This document shows positions 9,950-21,614 of a stretch of DNA of 64,000 nucleotides, piece after piece; position 1 is the first letter of the stretch; each line of letters opens with the position of its first letter. This DNA is from Corylus avellana (taxonomy: Eukaryota > Streptophyta > Magnoliopsida > Fagales > Betulaceae). The stretch is from NCBI RefSeq assembly GCF_901000735.1, contig NC_081551.1, forward strand, positions 10,573,227 through 10,637,226, written 5' to 3'. The position numbers were made by a program, and so were the translations under genes. The notes below the pieces were generated by a model. It was not told the origin of the DNA. It did not search any database and saw only the letters and a list, made by a program, of their open reading frames with translations.

Positions 9950-11054
9950 TCAATCCACCACTCAAGTGCCACAACCTGCATCACAATCATCACTGGAAGA
10001 CATGATGAAAACATTAGTAGAAAAAGTCGACCAGTCTAACATGGCTAAAAACAAAGCTATACAAGAGGTCAAGAATTCCAACTCCTAAGCTATACAAGAG
10101 CTCAAGAATTGCAACTCCAAAGCTATACAAAAGCTCAAAGATGAACTGCGTCAATTCAATCAAGAGCTCAAAGATGCCAATATCCATGCTACCGCAGGGA
10201 TGGAAGAATGGATTGGCGAGAGTGAGAATGAACACCCATCTGAACATCAACTTGACCCAATGACTCAATATTGGGACAATGAGAGCATAGAGGATAACAA
10301 TAAGGAAGAAGAGTTTCAAAGTCAGTTGATGGCTAAAGGGCACCTCCAACTTTGAAAGAGAGGAAAGTTCTCTAAGAAATTATCTTCCTAAAGATGAAGT
10401 ATTTCAATTTTGTCCAACTGCTCACATTGATGACTTAAAAAGGAGAATAGCAAAACTCAAGGCAATTAGGTAGGCCTATATCAGAACTATAAATAAGTGG
10501 GGACTATCTCTATTTTGTGAATATTGTTATAATCCTACTCACCACCAAAGCGAATGTCCATTCATTTTACACTACATGGTTGATGAGAAGGAAAGTGTGG
10601 ATAACAAAGAGGACCACGTAAAGCAAGTTGAGCATGCTCAAGTCACCACCACACTTGAGAGTAAGAAAATTGTTGACAACATTGAGGAGGAAGAAAAAGA
10701 AGAAGAAGTTAAGCACACAAAGCAAATTGAGCACCATGAGAACAGTGAGCCACCAATAGATTCTAATTTACCCAGTGACATGGAAGTGAGTACTGAAGCT
10801 CCTGCCAGCATCACTGTCCCTCTTGACACATATCAAGAGCCTAAAGCTTCATCGCCTGAATGTCTCAAAGAGCCATCTTATGTCAAGATACTCAAGGACT
10901 TGTGCACACAAGTATACAAATCTAGGAACCGCTTTCCTAAGAAGATCCTTCAAAGCAAGCAATTCTACATAAGATGACGAAATATCCTTCCAGAGGGGTA
11001 TGAAGTTTTGAAGAAGAAGGGGTGGAAGGGATTGGTTGGACATCTGCATGATAG
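9950..11054 (+). pseudogene. Retrotransposon gag fragment with CCHC zinc knuckle (plus strand)
   Basis: Plus-strand codons from 9950 give a coiled-coil-rich gag-like segment (SLEDMMKTLVEKVDQ, then repeated AIQELKN units), with a TAA inside it near 10086. After another break, CEYCYNPTHHQSEC at about 10518-10559 is a perfect CX2CX4HX4C retroviral-type zinc knuckle, followed by an acidic linker and an open frame to 10974. The strand is opposite to the host gypsy element, and both ends are near gaps. It is either a nested element or a misplaced contig. It is not functional as read. Confidence 0.75.
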
Positions 11055-11154
11055 NNNNNNNNNNNNNNNNNNNNNNNNNNNNNNNNNNNNNNNNNNNNNN
11101 NNNNNNNNNNNNNNNNNNNNNNNNNNNNNNNNNNNNNNNNNNNNNNNNNNNNNN
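11055..11154. other. Assembly gap (100 N)
   Basis: A run of 100 N between a plus-strand gag and a minus-strand integrase fragment. Confidence 0.99.
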
Positions 11155-11645
11155 AGTTGCTGATGCCAAGTTGTGAACACCACTCTCGGAATGCTGGGTT
11201 ATCGAACCGCTTACCGTTGTTTGATACAATTGAGTGCAGGATACCGAACCGGCAGGCCACAGATCGCCACATGAAGTGGTCGATATTTTTTGCTGTGATG
11301 GTGGCTAGTGCTTTGGCTTCTACCATTTGGTGAAGTAGTCAATTGCTACTACAACGAACTTGACTCCTCCATTTCCTAGTGGTAAAGGTCCTACGATATC
11401 TACCCCCCACTATGAGAACGGCCAAGGAGTGAATATTGATGTGAGATCTTCCGGCGAACTCCTTGCGACGTTGGCCAATTGTTGGCATTTTTTACAACCT
11501 GCGACCATGTCGTGTGCGTCTTGGGCCATTGTTGATCAACAGTATCATGTCCTTAAGGCTTTGTGAGCTAGGGATCTTCTTCTCGAGTGGTTTCCATATA
11601 TGCCTTTGTGAATTTCTCTTAAGACATAGTCTGCCTGTTCTTCCA
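11155..11645 (-). pseudogene. Ty3/gypsy integrase fragment
   Basis: Minus-strand translation gives the integrase HHCC zinc finger (REIHKGIYGNHS, then CKKC in the stretch CKKCQQLANVARSS) and then the catalytic core (WGVDIVGPLPLGNGGVKF, VVVAIDYFTKW). The block with FGILHSIVSNNGKRFDN follows, where the family has its second catalytic Asp (VSDNG). That Asp is Asn here (VSNNG). One base is missing after FTKW, shifting the frame into VEAKALATITAKN, and TAG interrupts PWPFSQW. The sequence runs into a gap at 11154, so the third catalytic residue is not visible. It is part of the pol of the surrounding minus-sense element. Confidence 0.85.
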
Positions 11646-11817
11646 ATAGACATTGCAAAAGTGGATGTTAGGGAGTAGTAGGGATCGGAAAATTGAAGAA
11701 AAAAGGACCTGTTGACGAGGCTGCTAAATTTGGCGGGTGTCCTTTGAACTTAGTAGTTGTCTGACGTCCTTAATGGTCCACAGAATTTACTTGTTGTCCA
11801 ACATCCTTAACCATCTG

Positions 11818-11928
11818 CTGGACTTGACGGGTATCCGACGGACTTTGTAGTTCGCTGGACTTCATGGGTGTCTGATAGACTTTGCAGTCCACTGGACTTC
11901 GTTGGTGTCTGATGGACTTTGCAGAGTT
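11818..11928. repeat. Minisatellite, 3 x 37 bp
   Basis: Three consecutive units start CTGGACTT and end near GGACTTTGYAG (11818-11854, 11855-11891, 11892-11928). Weaker related sequence lies just upstream from about 11700. Confidence 0.8.
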
Positions 11929-12005
11929 TGGAATGAGAGGTTCATGCCTTTGTAGGTAGTTTGGACCCTTGGGAGGTAGGTTAGCCGAAGTTTTTCAGTG
12001 GTGAG

Positions 12006-13299
12006 TGTTGTACAAATTTTAAAACTCGCAAGTGCATGAATCGTTTGCAATATAATGTTTTGCAAGTGCGAGGTCGATCCCACAGAGAATTGTATTCTTG
12101 AAAGAGCAATTTATATCTAAACTAATTAAATCCTAACCTAGTTCCAAAATGGTTTTGAATTTTGAGTTTTGAAAATTAAAAGATGAAACATAAACTAATT
12201 AAAATAAACTAATAGATAAAATACTAAGGTTTGAGAATTCACATTCACCGAATCATAACAACACACTTCCATGTTTATCAATATTAATCTGAAGTTCTCA
12301 CAATTAAAATCTTAGATATATTTCACTATGCTTCAAACAACTAATCAAAATCATCCCATGCATCCATTCATTGCACAAATCATAAAGGAATCCAATATCA
12401 ATTAAATCATCAAATGTATCCGTAAATCACAAAAGATATCTAATCTTAGTTGAAACACCAAATGTATCTGTAGAACAAATCACAAGGGATATCCAATTAT
12501 TTAGGCAAATAAAATCAAGCAATCAATTATGTGAAATTATCTTAAATCATCAAGTGTATCCTTAAATCACAAAAGATATCCAAGAATCACTCCACACATT
12601 GAAAATAAGTAAAACAGTTGAAATATTAAACCCAATAAAATCAGATAAATAAAGACTTACATGAAAGCTGTGGATTACATTCTATCTTCAGACTTGTCTC
12701 CCAAAACTAGTCTCTAGAATTCTTTATCTTTTCTTGAATGCAAAGAAGTCTATTTATAGGCTTAGGGAAGTCCTAGAAGCCCGAGTAAACCTAGATAATT
12801 CGGAGGTCTGTCTCCCAGTCAAAATAGAAGTCTGAAATCGGAATAGGATTCTTCCAAATTTGTGTCTTTTTATTGCGGGGCGTTATTGGCATAGTAACCG
12901 TTCGAACTAGGAAAATCTTATTTCAAAATGAACTGTATTATTTTGAGTTAGCTTTACAATGCCACTTGAATCATTTCAATCCAATATTTGAGCGAAAAGT
13001 TATGGTCAAAATACTGAGATATATGCAGAATCTGAATTTGAATCCAATCTGAAATCTTATCAAATCTAAAATTTAATTCAATCTGATCTTTAATCCGATT
13101 TAACCACATCATTTAGGTCTTCTCAAAGTATGCTTTCTTCCAAACTTTGCATTTTCCCCTTTAAAGCTGTAGTTTTTCTTCAACGACTTACAAAACACTA
13201 AAAACACAAAATTAACACAAAAAATTAAATAACGACACAACTAAAGGATTAACTAATGTAAATAAAGAGGTCAAAATATGGAATATTTGCCACTTATCA
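12006..13299 (-). repeat. LTR of a second element family nested in the gypsy element
   Basis: Minus-strand ends are TGATAAGTGGC and TACAACA, and the sequence matches the solo LTR at 18169-19507 in reverse orientation. A purine-rich tract (TTTGGAGGTG on the minus strand) lies directly right of it, so this is the 3' LTR of a minus-sense element. A minus-strand TATA box (CCTATAAATAG) is at about 12748-12760. The other LTR was not found. Confidence 0.8.
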
Positions 13300-13794
13300 A
13301 ACACCTCCAAACTTACATTTTGCTAGTCCCTTAGCAAAACAAAACGAAAAATAAAATGAATGCAAGAAACATAAATCCTCTTTTGTGGGAGAGACAATTG
13401 CATTTAACATATGCAACAAGCCTTTTAAACCCCTAGGCATCCCTAGTGGACGAGTGAAGTCTCGTGAGGGCTTAACAGGAATGATACCCACAAACATTGT
13501 AGCACTATCTTGTTAACAAGAAAGAAGTTTCACACAAACCATGGTTCTTATTCATGAGCAAGCTTAAAAAGACAAACACCATCATCACAGTCAAAAGGAA
13601 ATCTAGAATCGAATCACTCATAAATGGACAATTGAGACCTCATATGTTCTGAAAAGTGTAAAGTGTAATTAGCATACAATCAAGAAGCTTTCAGTTTAAA
13701 CTCAAGACAAGTTCCATAAAATTTGTAAAAATCTATATCAAATGAAACAGCCAAGGCAAGATATGCATTTTTTTTTTTTTTTTTTTTTTACAGG
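13300..13794 (-). mobile_element. Untranslated 3' internal region of the nested element
   Basis: It closely resembles 24974-25149 and 62104-62300: the same purine tract, then GCTAGTCCCTTAGCAA and GTGAAGTCTCGTGAG. No coding sequence was recognised. Confidence 0.65.
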
Positions 13795-13894
13795 NNNNNN
13801 NNNNNNNNNNNNNNNNNNNNNNNNNNNNNNNNNNNNNNNNNNNNNNNNNNNNNNNNNNNNNNNNNNNNNNNNNNNNNNNNNNNNNNNNNNNNNN
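13795..13894. other. Assembly gap (100 N)
   Basis: A run of 100 N. Confidence 0.99.
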
Positions 13895-15538
13895 CCTTTG
13901 CAAATCTCTATAGTCACATCTACATATTGCTTATACATATATATGAGAAAAACACTTGCGTATAAAGCCAAAACTGTTTGCGCATGTAAATAAACAAAAA
14001 GACAATCATGTGGATATTGGTACATAAACTCAAGCGTGGCCATCACAAGTCTTTAGTAGATAAAAATTTCCATATATGTTGTGTGTGTTAAGCAATCAGG
14101 ATTTAAAAGTGAGCTTTGGGCAACTGTGACAACGAGTGATTTGGATTTCAAACTCCTCACATATTAATAAAGCTAGAATTCAAGATTTCTATCATGATTT
14201 AATTTTTACACCTTTATTGCAACAGAGTAAATGTGAAGGCAAAGCTTTGTGTCAGTATGCTTTGAACAAAGTGCAGAGCTAGAAGCTCTTTTTACACCAT
14301 ATATGATTGATGGCTAATAGGTCCTTACGATTACTGTAGTGAGGGCATTTATGTGAGGTGCACAGTTCAATGGAGCAATAAATATGAGGAAAACATGAGG
14401 CTGAATATATATATGAGAAAGTGGGAGAAGCATTCAACATATCTTTTAGATTGATCGAAGGTGAGCATAGATTTCCTACCGAGGGACACCTTTTTGCTAT
14501 AGAGGGCATAGATCTATGTAGATCCATCGGCAAATTGGAATGTAAATCCTGCATTTTACATAAGTACTACAAGGACATAGCAATATAATTAGATCCAACA
14601 TAGGTGTCCGTCCCCCAACTCTGTTGCTTCTCGAAGTTGGGGTTTCATTATTAGAGTTTTAACAATTGAGATTATCCATTCGTAATTCTGCTTCAGCTGT
14701 TAGGTCCAAGTAGTACCTCGAAATGTTTTGCCCTAAGTGCTATCGGCACTTGGGTATAAGCTTTTCTAGGGAGTATTTCCTTTCTTGTCTTTTGTGTATT
14801 TATGCATCTCTATCTACACTTCTTTTTTTTTTTTTTTTTTTTTTGAGTGTTTGCATATATGTGTATGCATAGACATGTGATTAATTAAGTCTGAAAAATC
14901 AATCCCAAATGTTGCATATAAAGAGTCATAATGCCGAAAGATGCGTAAAAGAATAATATATTTTGACATTTATTTAAATAATTTGCACGCATTTAACAAA
15001 TCAAATACGCAATCATATGATTTCATTGTTAGTGTTTGTATGTAAACAATTCAACCACATATTAAAGCTTTCATGTGAAATCAATAAAATACATGTTATA
15101 TCACCTCTTGATTTTTTGTTCCATGGAATGGGCCTTTTCTTTTTGTGCAGAATCGATAGATCAGAAAGATAGACATGTATTCTTATATGAACCCTTGCTA
15201 CTTTCAAGATTTTAAAGGCAATGGATTAAAAAGATAAAATATGACCACATCTCTTTACTGTCAATATTTCTTCTTCTTTTTTTCTTTTTTTTTTTTTAAT
15301 TTTTTTTTTAATTTATTAGATATGGATATGAATGTTGCCAAGAATTCGTCTCGATAAATTGGAAATTGCTATGAGTAAGCAAATAAGAAAGGGAAGGCAA
15401 AGTATAAACTTATCTTGCTTTTTATGAAGATCAACATGCACCTTCATAGATCCATTTCTTGGTGTGGCAGTCTCAAACTTTCCCTTTTTATTGATCTGCA
15501 ACAATTTGGCAAAAGAGAGCATCTCGTTTATCTGGTGA
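13895..15538. other. Retroelement-derived sequence without recognisable genes
   Basis: AT-rich DNA with poly-T runs (for example 14822-14844 and 15280-15310). No reading frame of note and no motif that I can assign. Confidence 0.4.
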
Positions 15539-15690
15539 CCCTTCAGGTCCACTGGGTGAGGAACATCCCTTCAGGTCTGTTGGGTGAGCAACAGCCCTTC
15601 GGGTCCGTCAGCAAGGAACGACCCTTCAAGTCCGTTGGGTGAGGCACGGCCCTTCAGGTCCGTCGGCAAGGAATGACCCTTTAGGTCCAT
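15539..15690. repeat. Minisatellite, about 5.5 x 27-28 bp
   Basis: Units begin CCCTTCAGGTCC and continue GTTGGGTGAGGAACA or GTCGGCAAGGAATGA, the two variants partly alternating. Confidence 0.8.
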
Positions 15691-15699
15691 TTAGGGTTT

Positions 15700-15997
15700 A
15701 GGTTTTAGGCTAGGTTGTCCAGCTTGGCTTGGAACTGTGCCTGGAAGGCGTCCATACGATTATCAGTGGAGACGTCCTTTGTTGTTGCGGGTGGCATCTT
15801 AGGTTCGTTGGCTATTTTAGGCTGTGGTCTGTCCTCTGTTGAATCCTCCTGGTGCTGAAGACTGGGGACCCAGCTGGCGTTTCCCCAGTTTCAAGATTGC
15901 CGACGTCATGCTGATTGATGTTTTTCGACTGGGGAGGGGAAACGTTGGTCATGTTGACAGTATGGTCGGTTTGGCCTTGAGATCTCGTGGCTACCAT
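15700..15997 (-). pseudogene. gag N-terminal fragment of the gypsy element
   Basis: Translation starts at 15997 (MVATRSQGQTDHTVNMTNV) about 70 bases inside the right LTR, where a minus-sense gag should begin. It runs 60 codons to a stop, and a gag-like continuation with RMDAFQAQFQAKLDNLA is visible further down in the same direction. No conserved catalytic motif. The assignment rests on position and composition. Confidence 0.5.
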
Positions 15998-16064
15998 TCG
16001 TGACTTTTGTCCAATTTGAACTTTGGATTGTTAGATGATCCTCATTCCCACAAACGACCCCAAT

Positions 16065-16809
16065 TGTTAAGACAATTATCAACCCTGGTAGCAACTTGAT
16101 TCAAAGTCTGCTAAGAACAAAAAAGGATCAGCAGTGACAGATCGCGAGATGGGGAGTGTGGCGGTCGTGCCACCTTTGATGCCTGAGTGAGAGCTTGATT
16201 ATGACAAGAGTAATAAAATATGGAAATAATGTCAGAATGTATTGAAGAGTAGAATTGAGAACGTATCTGTATTGTAGGTTGGCTCCTCTTTTTATAGGGG
16301 TTGTGAGTAGGTGAGCTCTAGTGGGGCTCTCACTCGACTCCCTTGATATGTGGGAGTGGTTAAGCGATTTCCTTCTTAATAATCTTTGGGAGGTTTTACA
16401 TGGTGCTCTCTTAATGCACCTGGACCCATTTCAGTGATATTTGATTGGTTATCCTTAGATTTGGTTTGCTGGACGATGCTTGTGCTCCCTTGATATGTGG
16501 GAGTGGATTATCCTTCTAGATAATCATAGAGATTGCATGGAGAGAATATTATGTATCTGGACTCCTCTTCGAAGCTCTATTTTGTTATTCCAAATGGGGT
16601 TTGTTGAGCAATTGTTGGGCTTCCTTGATTATTGGGCTAGCATGATACGGTGCATAATGGCACGATTTGGAGCGGACTAGGAGAGGACTATCCGTCTGTG
16701 CCCCGATTGCAGGGGCTTGGGCTTAGATCCTTAGTGACTTAGTGAGCCGTGAGCCTCTTATTTGGAGTGGGCCCTCTGGTTGGGCTTTGGGATATATTTT
16801 GTATCAACA
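16065..16809 (-). repeat. LTR of gypsy element (5' LTR in element sense)
   Basis: It starts TGTTAAGAC and ends TATCAACA. The right-hand target duplication ATGGG is at 16810-16814. Confidence 0.9.
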
Positions 16810-18168
16810 ATGGGTAAGGACCAATAGCAGTAGAATGGGTTTCTACAAGTAATTACCTTTGATGATTCATTCCTATATATGATATTAATACCCAATAATA
16901 CGGATTCTTGTGGTTTTATAACTTGTCTCGCCTTTTGATATATATGATTCAATAATGATTTATATTATCGGAAATCAATTGACTCACTACTTCACAGTTT
17001 TTGTAGTGCTTGCAGGAATGGAGAATCAAGGTAATTATGCAGTTGTGATTAGAGATTCATATTTGAGATGTATAGAGATTCCAAGTTGGTGAAGTTTTGT
17101 CTAGAGTTTAGACAGTCGGATAGATTTGTGTAAATGCCTTGTACGGCATAGCTTTGGGTATTTTTATATAAAGAAAAGTATTTTAATGGTATTGTTTTGT
17201 ATTGATATTTTCATTTTTTTTTTCCGATGAGTGAGATTATTTCAGTGTAACACTCGATTTATTTACAAGATAAAAGAAGAGAAATATCGGGATGTTACAT
17301 ATATATAGGGGGAGATAAACAACCCAAGATACAAAACATTCACAAAACACTTAAAACTATTGTTAACTTTACGTTATACATCATAACATTTTTTTCAAAC
17401 AAAAAAACAAAAAGCTCTTTCCCTCTATATATTTAAACCCTAAACCCTATAATGTTTGCCAAATACATCTTGTAATGCAATTACATTTATTTAATGACAA
17501 GTCTAACCCTAATACTAGTACATATTATAAACTAGCCTCCAATTAATATCGCATATAAGAATCACATTTATTCCAAGTATAATTGTAGCATGATTATAAT
17601 ATAAAATACTAAAACTAATACTAGGGACAAATGGTGTAATCTGATGATAGCTTATGGATGATATGGCGTGTGTTAGATTGTGGAGGGCGTGTCTAAGGTT
17701 GTGCATTTTGTGCAAGGAATTTGGTTTTGGTGGACATGGTTGTGGGAAGTCAATGATCATGTTCCGAAGGCATGTGCTTGTCGCCGGTTAGTATTCCAAC
17801 ATACAACCCAAGTTTGGGTCTCCCTCTCTTTGTCATGCAATTAGCTTGCAAATGTATGTTGTAATTTGTTTCCCAACTTGGCTTACTAGCCGGAAAACCT
17901 GCCTAGCAACTAGAGATTCGATTTGGGATGCGAGGTGGGGTTTCTTGAATCCCAAGCCAAAGCTTCCACTTTTATTGACAAAGGAGAGACAGGAACCGAG
18001 AGACTGGGATGTTGGAGAGATGGTTGACAGTGACTTGACCAATTATTCGGGGTTTGTTATTGGGGAATTTTAATTTTACGAACCCAACCCAACTATAACC
18101 TGACAGGCCATAAATCCAGTAGGCATTCAACATTTACTCGCCAATTGTTTAAGATCCGAATAGAGCAC
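16810..18168. repeat. Copy A segment, continued (paired with 43801-45160)
   Basis: Near-identical to copy B after its solo LTR. A 75-codon open frame (17846-18073, with a counterpart at 44836-45063) is kept in both copies. It has no recognisable domain, and the opposite strand is open as well, so I do not call it a gene. Confidence 0.65.
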
Positions 18169-19507
18169 TGATAAGTGCCAAATATTCCATATTTGGACCC
18201 CTTTATCTACATTAGTTAATCCTTTAGTTGTGTTGTTATTTAATGTTTTGTGTTAGTTTTGTGTTTTTAGTGCTTTATAGGTTGTTGAAGAAAAACTACA
18301 GCTTTAAAGGAAAAATTGCAAAGTTTGGAAGAAAGCATACTTTGAGAAGACCTAGATGATGTGGTTACGTCTAACCAAATCCAAGAGAAAGGTTAAATCA
18401 GATTAAATTGGATAAAAGATCAGATTGGATAAGATTTTGGATCGGATTCAAATTCAGATTCTGTATACGTCTCAGTATTTTGACCATAACTTTCCATTCA
18501 TATATCAGATTGAAGTGATTCAAATGGCATTGGAAAGCTAACTCAAAATAATACAATTAGTTGTGAAATAGCATTTTCCTAATTCGGACGGTTACTATGC
18601 CAAAATCGCCCTAGAATTAAAGGACACAAATCTGGACAAATCCTATTCTGATTTCAGACTTATATTTTGACAGGGAGACAGACCTCTGAATTATCTAGGT
18701 TTAATAGGGCTTTTAGGACTTTCTCAAGCCTATAAATAGACGTCTTTGCATTCAAGAAAAAATATAGAATTTCAGAGAGCAAAATTCTACAGTTTTTCTC
18801 TTTTTAGGTTTAGGTTTAGGTTTAGATTTTAACTTTTATGTGTAGCAAAATTCCCAACTAAGGTTGGGGATAAAGCCTCACCGGTGAAGAAAGACATCAC
18901 TTTTATGTAAGTCTTCATTTATCCGATTTTATTGAGTTTATTATTTCAATTCTTTTACTTCTAATCAATTGTGTGGAGTGATTCTTGGATATCTCTTGTG
19001 ATTTAAGGATACATGTGATGATTTGAGATAATTTCATATGATTGATTGCTTGGTTTTTAACTCATAAAAATTGGATATCCCTTGTGATTTGTTCTATGGA
19101 TACATCTGGTGTTTCAATTGAATTTGGATTCATTTTGTGATTTGTGCAATGAATGGATACATGGGATGATTTTGATTAACTGTTGAAGCATAGTAAAACA
19201 TACATAAGATTTTAATTGTGAGAACTTTGGATAAATATTGATGAATATGGAGAATGTTGTTATGATTCGGTGAGTATGGATTCCCAAACCTTAGTCTTTA
19301 TCTTTTGTTTTATGTAGTTTTTGTTTATCCTTTAATTTTCAAAACTCAAAATTCAAAAAACTATTGGAACTAGGTTAGGATTTAATTAGTTTAGATTTAA
19401 ATTTGTTATTCAAAAACACAATTCCCTGTGGGTTCGACCTCGCACTTGCAAAACATTGTATTGGAAACGATTCGTGCACTTGCGAGTATATTAAAATTTG
19501 TGCAACA
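18169..19507 (+). mobile_element. Solo LTR (TGATAAG...GCAACA), plus sense
   Basis: 1339 bp with flanking AGCAC target duplications (18164-18168 and 19508-19512) and no internal region. A plus-strand TATA box CCTATAAATAGACG lies near 18730. The paralogous position in copy B (about 45158-45162) has a single AGCAC and no insertion. Same family as the LTR at 12006-13299. Confidence 0.9.
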
Positions 19508-19819
19508 AGCACCATAAAAAAGGGACTCATAAGTAGACGATACCCCTCTTCTGAAATTAGGGGTGAAAAACAGGTTGCAATTAGTGGTTATTGGCTAAAA
19601 CTGCTAACCGTAACAGAGGTAGCCATTTACTCGGTTATGTAATAACCACAAGTTACAGATTGGTAGCCAGTTATCCGCACCACTAAATTAGTCTTAAAAT
19701 ATTGGGCATTCTTGACCTATTTTGAGTATTGGAACTACTTTTTGGGCTTTATTTAAATGTTTTTGGCCATTTTTTAAAAACAATTAGGAAATAGGCCCAA
19801 TAGTTAATATATATATTTG

Positions 19820-20726
19820 ATCATACATCTGTCAAGAAATTAAACCCTAAGCATGTTCTATTGTTTTTATAAAATTAACCTATTGAAGCATTTAATGAAT
19901 TCATCCTTATTACAAATCACAACGAATATCCAATTGAGACCAGAACGTCCAATGTATCTGTTTGAATAATGAAAAACAATGGATATCCAATTTCAATCAA
20001 AAGATTTGATGTATCCGTTGGATGAAACACAACGAAAATCAAACGTTTTCACAATTTATAAACAACAATTAATCACAATTTTCTCACATAATTGAATTGA
20101 AACGAACATACATTACATTAAAGGTCGAAATTGTATGAACAAAACATGGAAACATAAAACTAATCAATGGCGAGGCTTCATGTTCAACCTTAGTCGAAGA
20201 ATCTAGCCTCTCTTGACTACAAAAAGCATAAAAATACTCATTGAATTGATGGAAACAAGAAACTTACAAAGGGAAATCGTTTCAGAGTTCAACAATGACA
20301 AAAGTTCGAAGTTTAGGACTAAACGGCGCCCCCTTGGCACGTTTACAATGAAGAAGATGGTATTAGTAATAAAAAAATAGGGCTTCAACGCTGCTAGGTC
20401 GGACGAGTGCGCTCGAGTGCACACTAGGTGAGCTCGATTGCACTCGAGCATGCTCAAGTCTTCTACTATGCAGCACTTAGGCGCTGCGCGTTTGGGTGGG
20501 TGCAAGAGTGCGCTCGATCGTGGTCTCCCTGCACTCGAGCGCACTTCCAAAAATGCTCTTCCTCAACTTCTTTGCAGTTTTCACATAAAAGACCCCAGTT
20601 TTCTCTTAATGACCTTCAAAACACTAAAGCACCAAAACTAGCCAAAGGCATCAGAAAATAACAAAGTTAAGGGTTTAACAAATACAAGTTAAGGGGCCCA
20701 AAATATGCAAGAGTTGGCACTCATCA
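19820..20726. mobile_element. 5'-truncated LTR, partner of the solo LTR at 45515
   Basis: It matches the second part of the copy-B solo LTR and ends at the same ACTCATCA boundary followed by CTTAT. About 320 bp present in B (roughly 45460-45777), including the LTR start, are missing here. It has one copy of the 604-bp block that is doubled in B. GC-rich CTCGAGCGCA-type motifs occur at 20395-20545. Confidence 0.75.
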
Positions 20727-21614
20727 CTTATGTTACAAAATTAAGGAGAGGTATTTGAAAGTTTCATAAAAAAACAATTCCTTCGTTGACTGTAATTCTA
20801 GCTACCTAGTTATGTATTGCATAGATTGAGATATTTAATGACATTCCGTGGTAAATGATTGAAAGGATTTTAGCTTTGTGCCCAATTTGAAGCCAGTAAA
20901 GGGAAAAAAATAAGAGAGCATGCATTTATCTTGTCTTCATCACAATTGTCGTCTGTTTATTAACCCCAACTCATTAAAGGTTTATTATTTTATATGTTTA
21001 TATATGGGATAAGCCTAAGAAGGTGGTGATATTCTAATTCTAGTTACGGTAATTGATTCATTCTAGAATTAATATTGTATTATTGTATAAAAAATTAAAT
21101 CATTTTATTGAAAGTTTGTACAAACCAGTCTAATATATACCCTCTCAAAGTGTCCTTAAACATATACCTCTCTCGCATGAGTGTATTTGCAAACTGCTGT
21201 GGGAGTCCAAGAGTGACCGTTATCTAAGACATAAGTAGACACTACTCTTAGTCTTCACGAGGTTGATTGCGTGACAAAGAGTGAGAGAGGTAGAATGGGT
21301 TGTTGGAGGAAAAAAATCACATGCCTTGGAAGAGCGATATTTGTTTAGTCAGAAACTATGTTGAACTTCCATTGGCTGGAAGTACATATATGTGTGGAAA
21401 GGGGATAGGATAGAAGAACTTGGTGGTGTACCAAATACCAATTCATTACATTGGTGTTTGGCCAGGTCTTCATGCCCTCATAATAAAATAATTTGATGAT
21501 TATTCCCTCCAAGATGTCCAAGAGGATTCTCAGACACTTGCTAGAAGAATTTCTCCTTTTAATGTGTTAGACTGCCTTGGAGAAAAGTAGAATGTAAGGT
21601 AGGTTATATGCACT

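Larger units (their letters stand above)
8006..16809 (-). mobile_element. Ty3/gypsy-type LTR retrotransposon, minus sense, with nested insertions and gaps
   Basis: LTRs at 8006-8749 and 16065-16809 (about 745 bp, TGTT...AACA) are flanked by ATGGG target duplications. On the minus strand a gag N-terminus starts at 15997, just inside the right LTR, and integrase lies at 11155-11645. A purine-rich tract (GGGAATGGTGGGG) abuts the left LTR. All three agree on minus-sense transcription. Minus-strand TATA boxes (CCTATAAAAAGAGG) lie near 8230 and 16290. The interior is interrupted by a second LTR-element fragment (12006 onward), a plus-strand gag fragment (9950-11054) and three 100-base gaps, so the internal order is not certain. 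Coding parts contain stops and a frameshift. Confidence 0.85.

Noticed and set aside
16480..16680. 66-codon frame repeated in the gypsy LTRs (also 8420-8620)
   Set aside because: It lies inside LTR sequence on the strand opposite to element transcription. Kept open only because the LTRs are recent copies.
17846..18073. 75-codon open frame kept in copies A and B (44836-45063)
   Set aside because: Both strands are open over the same stretch, no domain is recognisable, and conservation is explained by recent segmental duplication.
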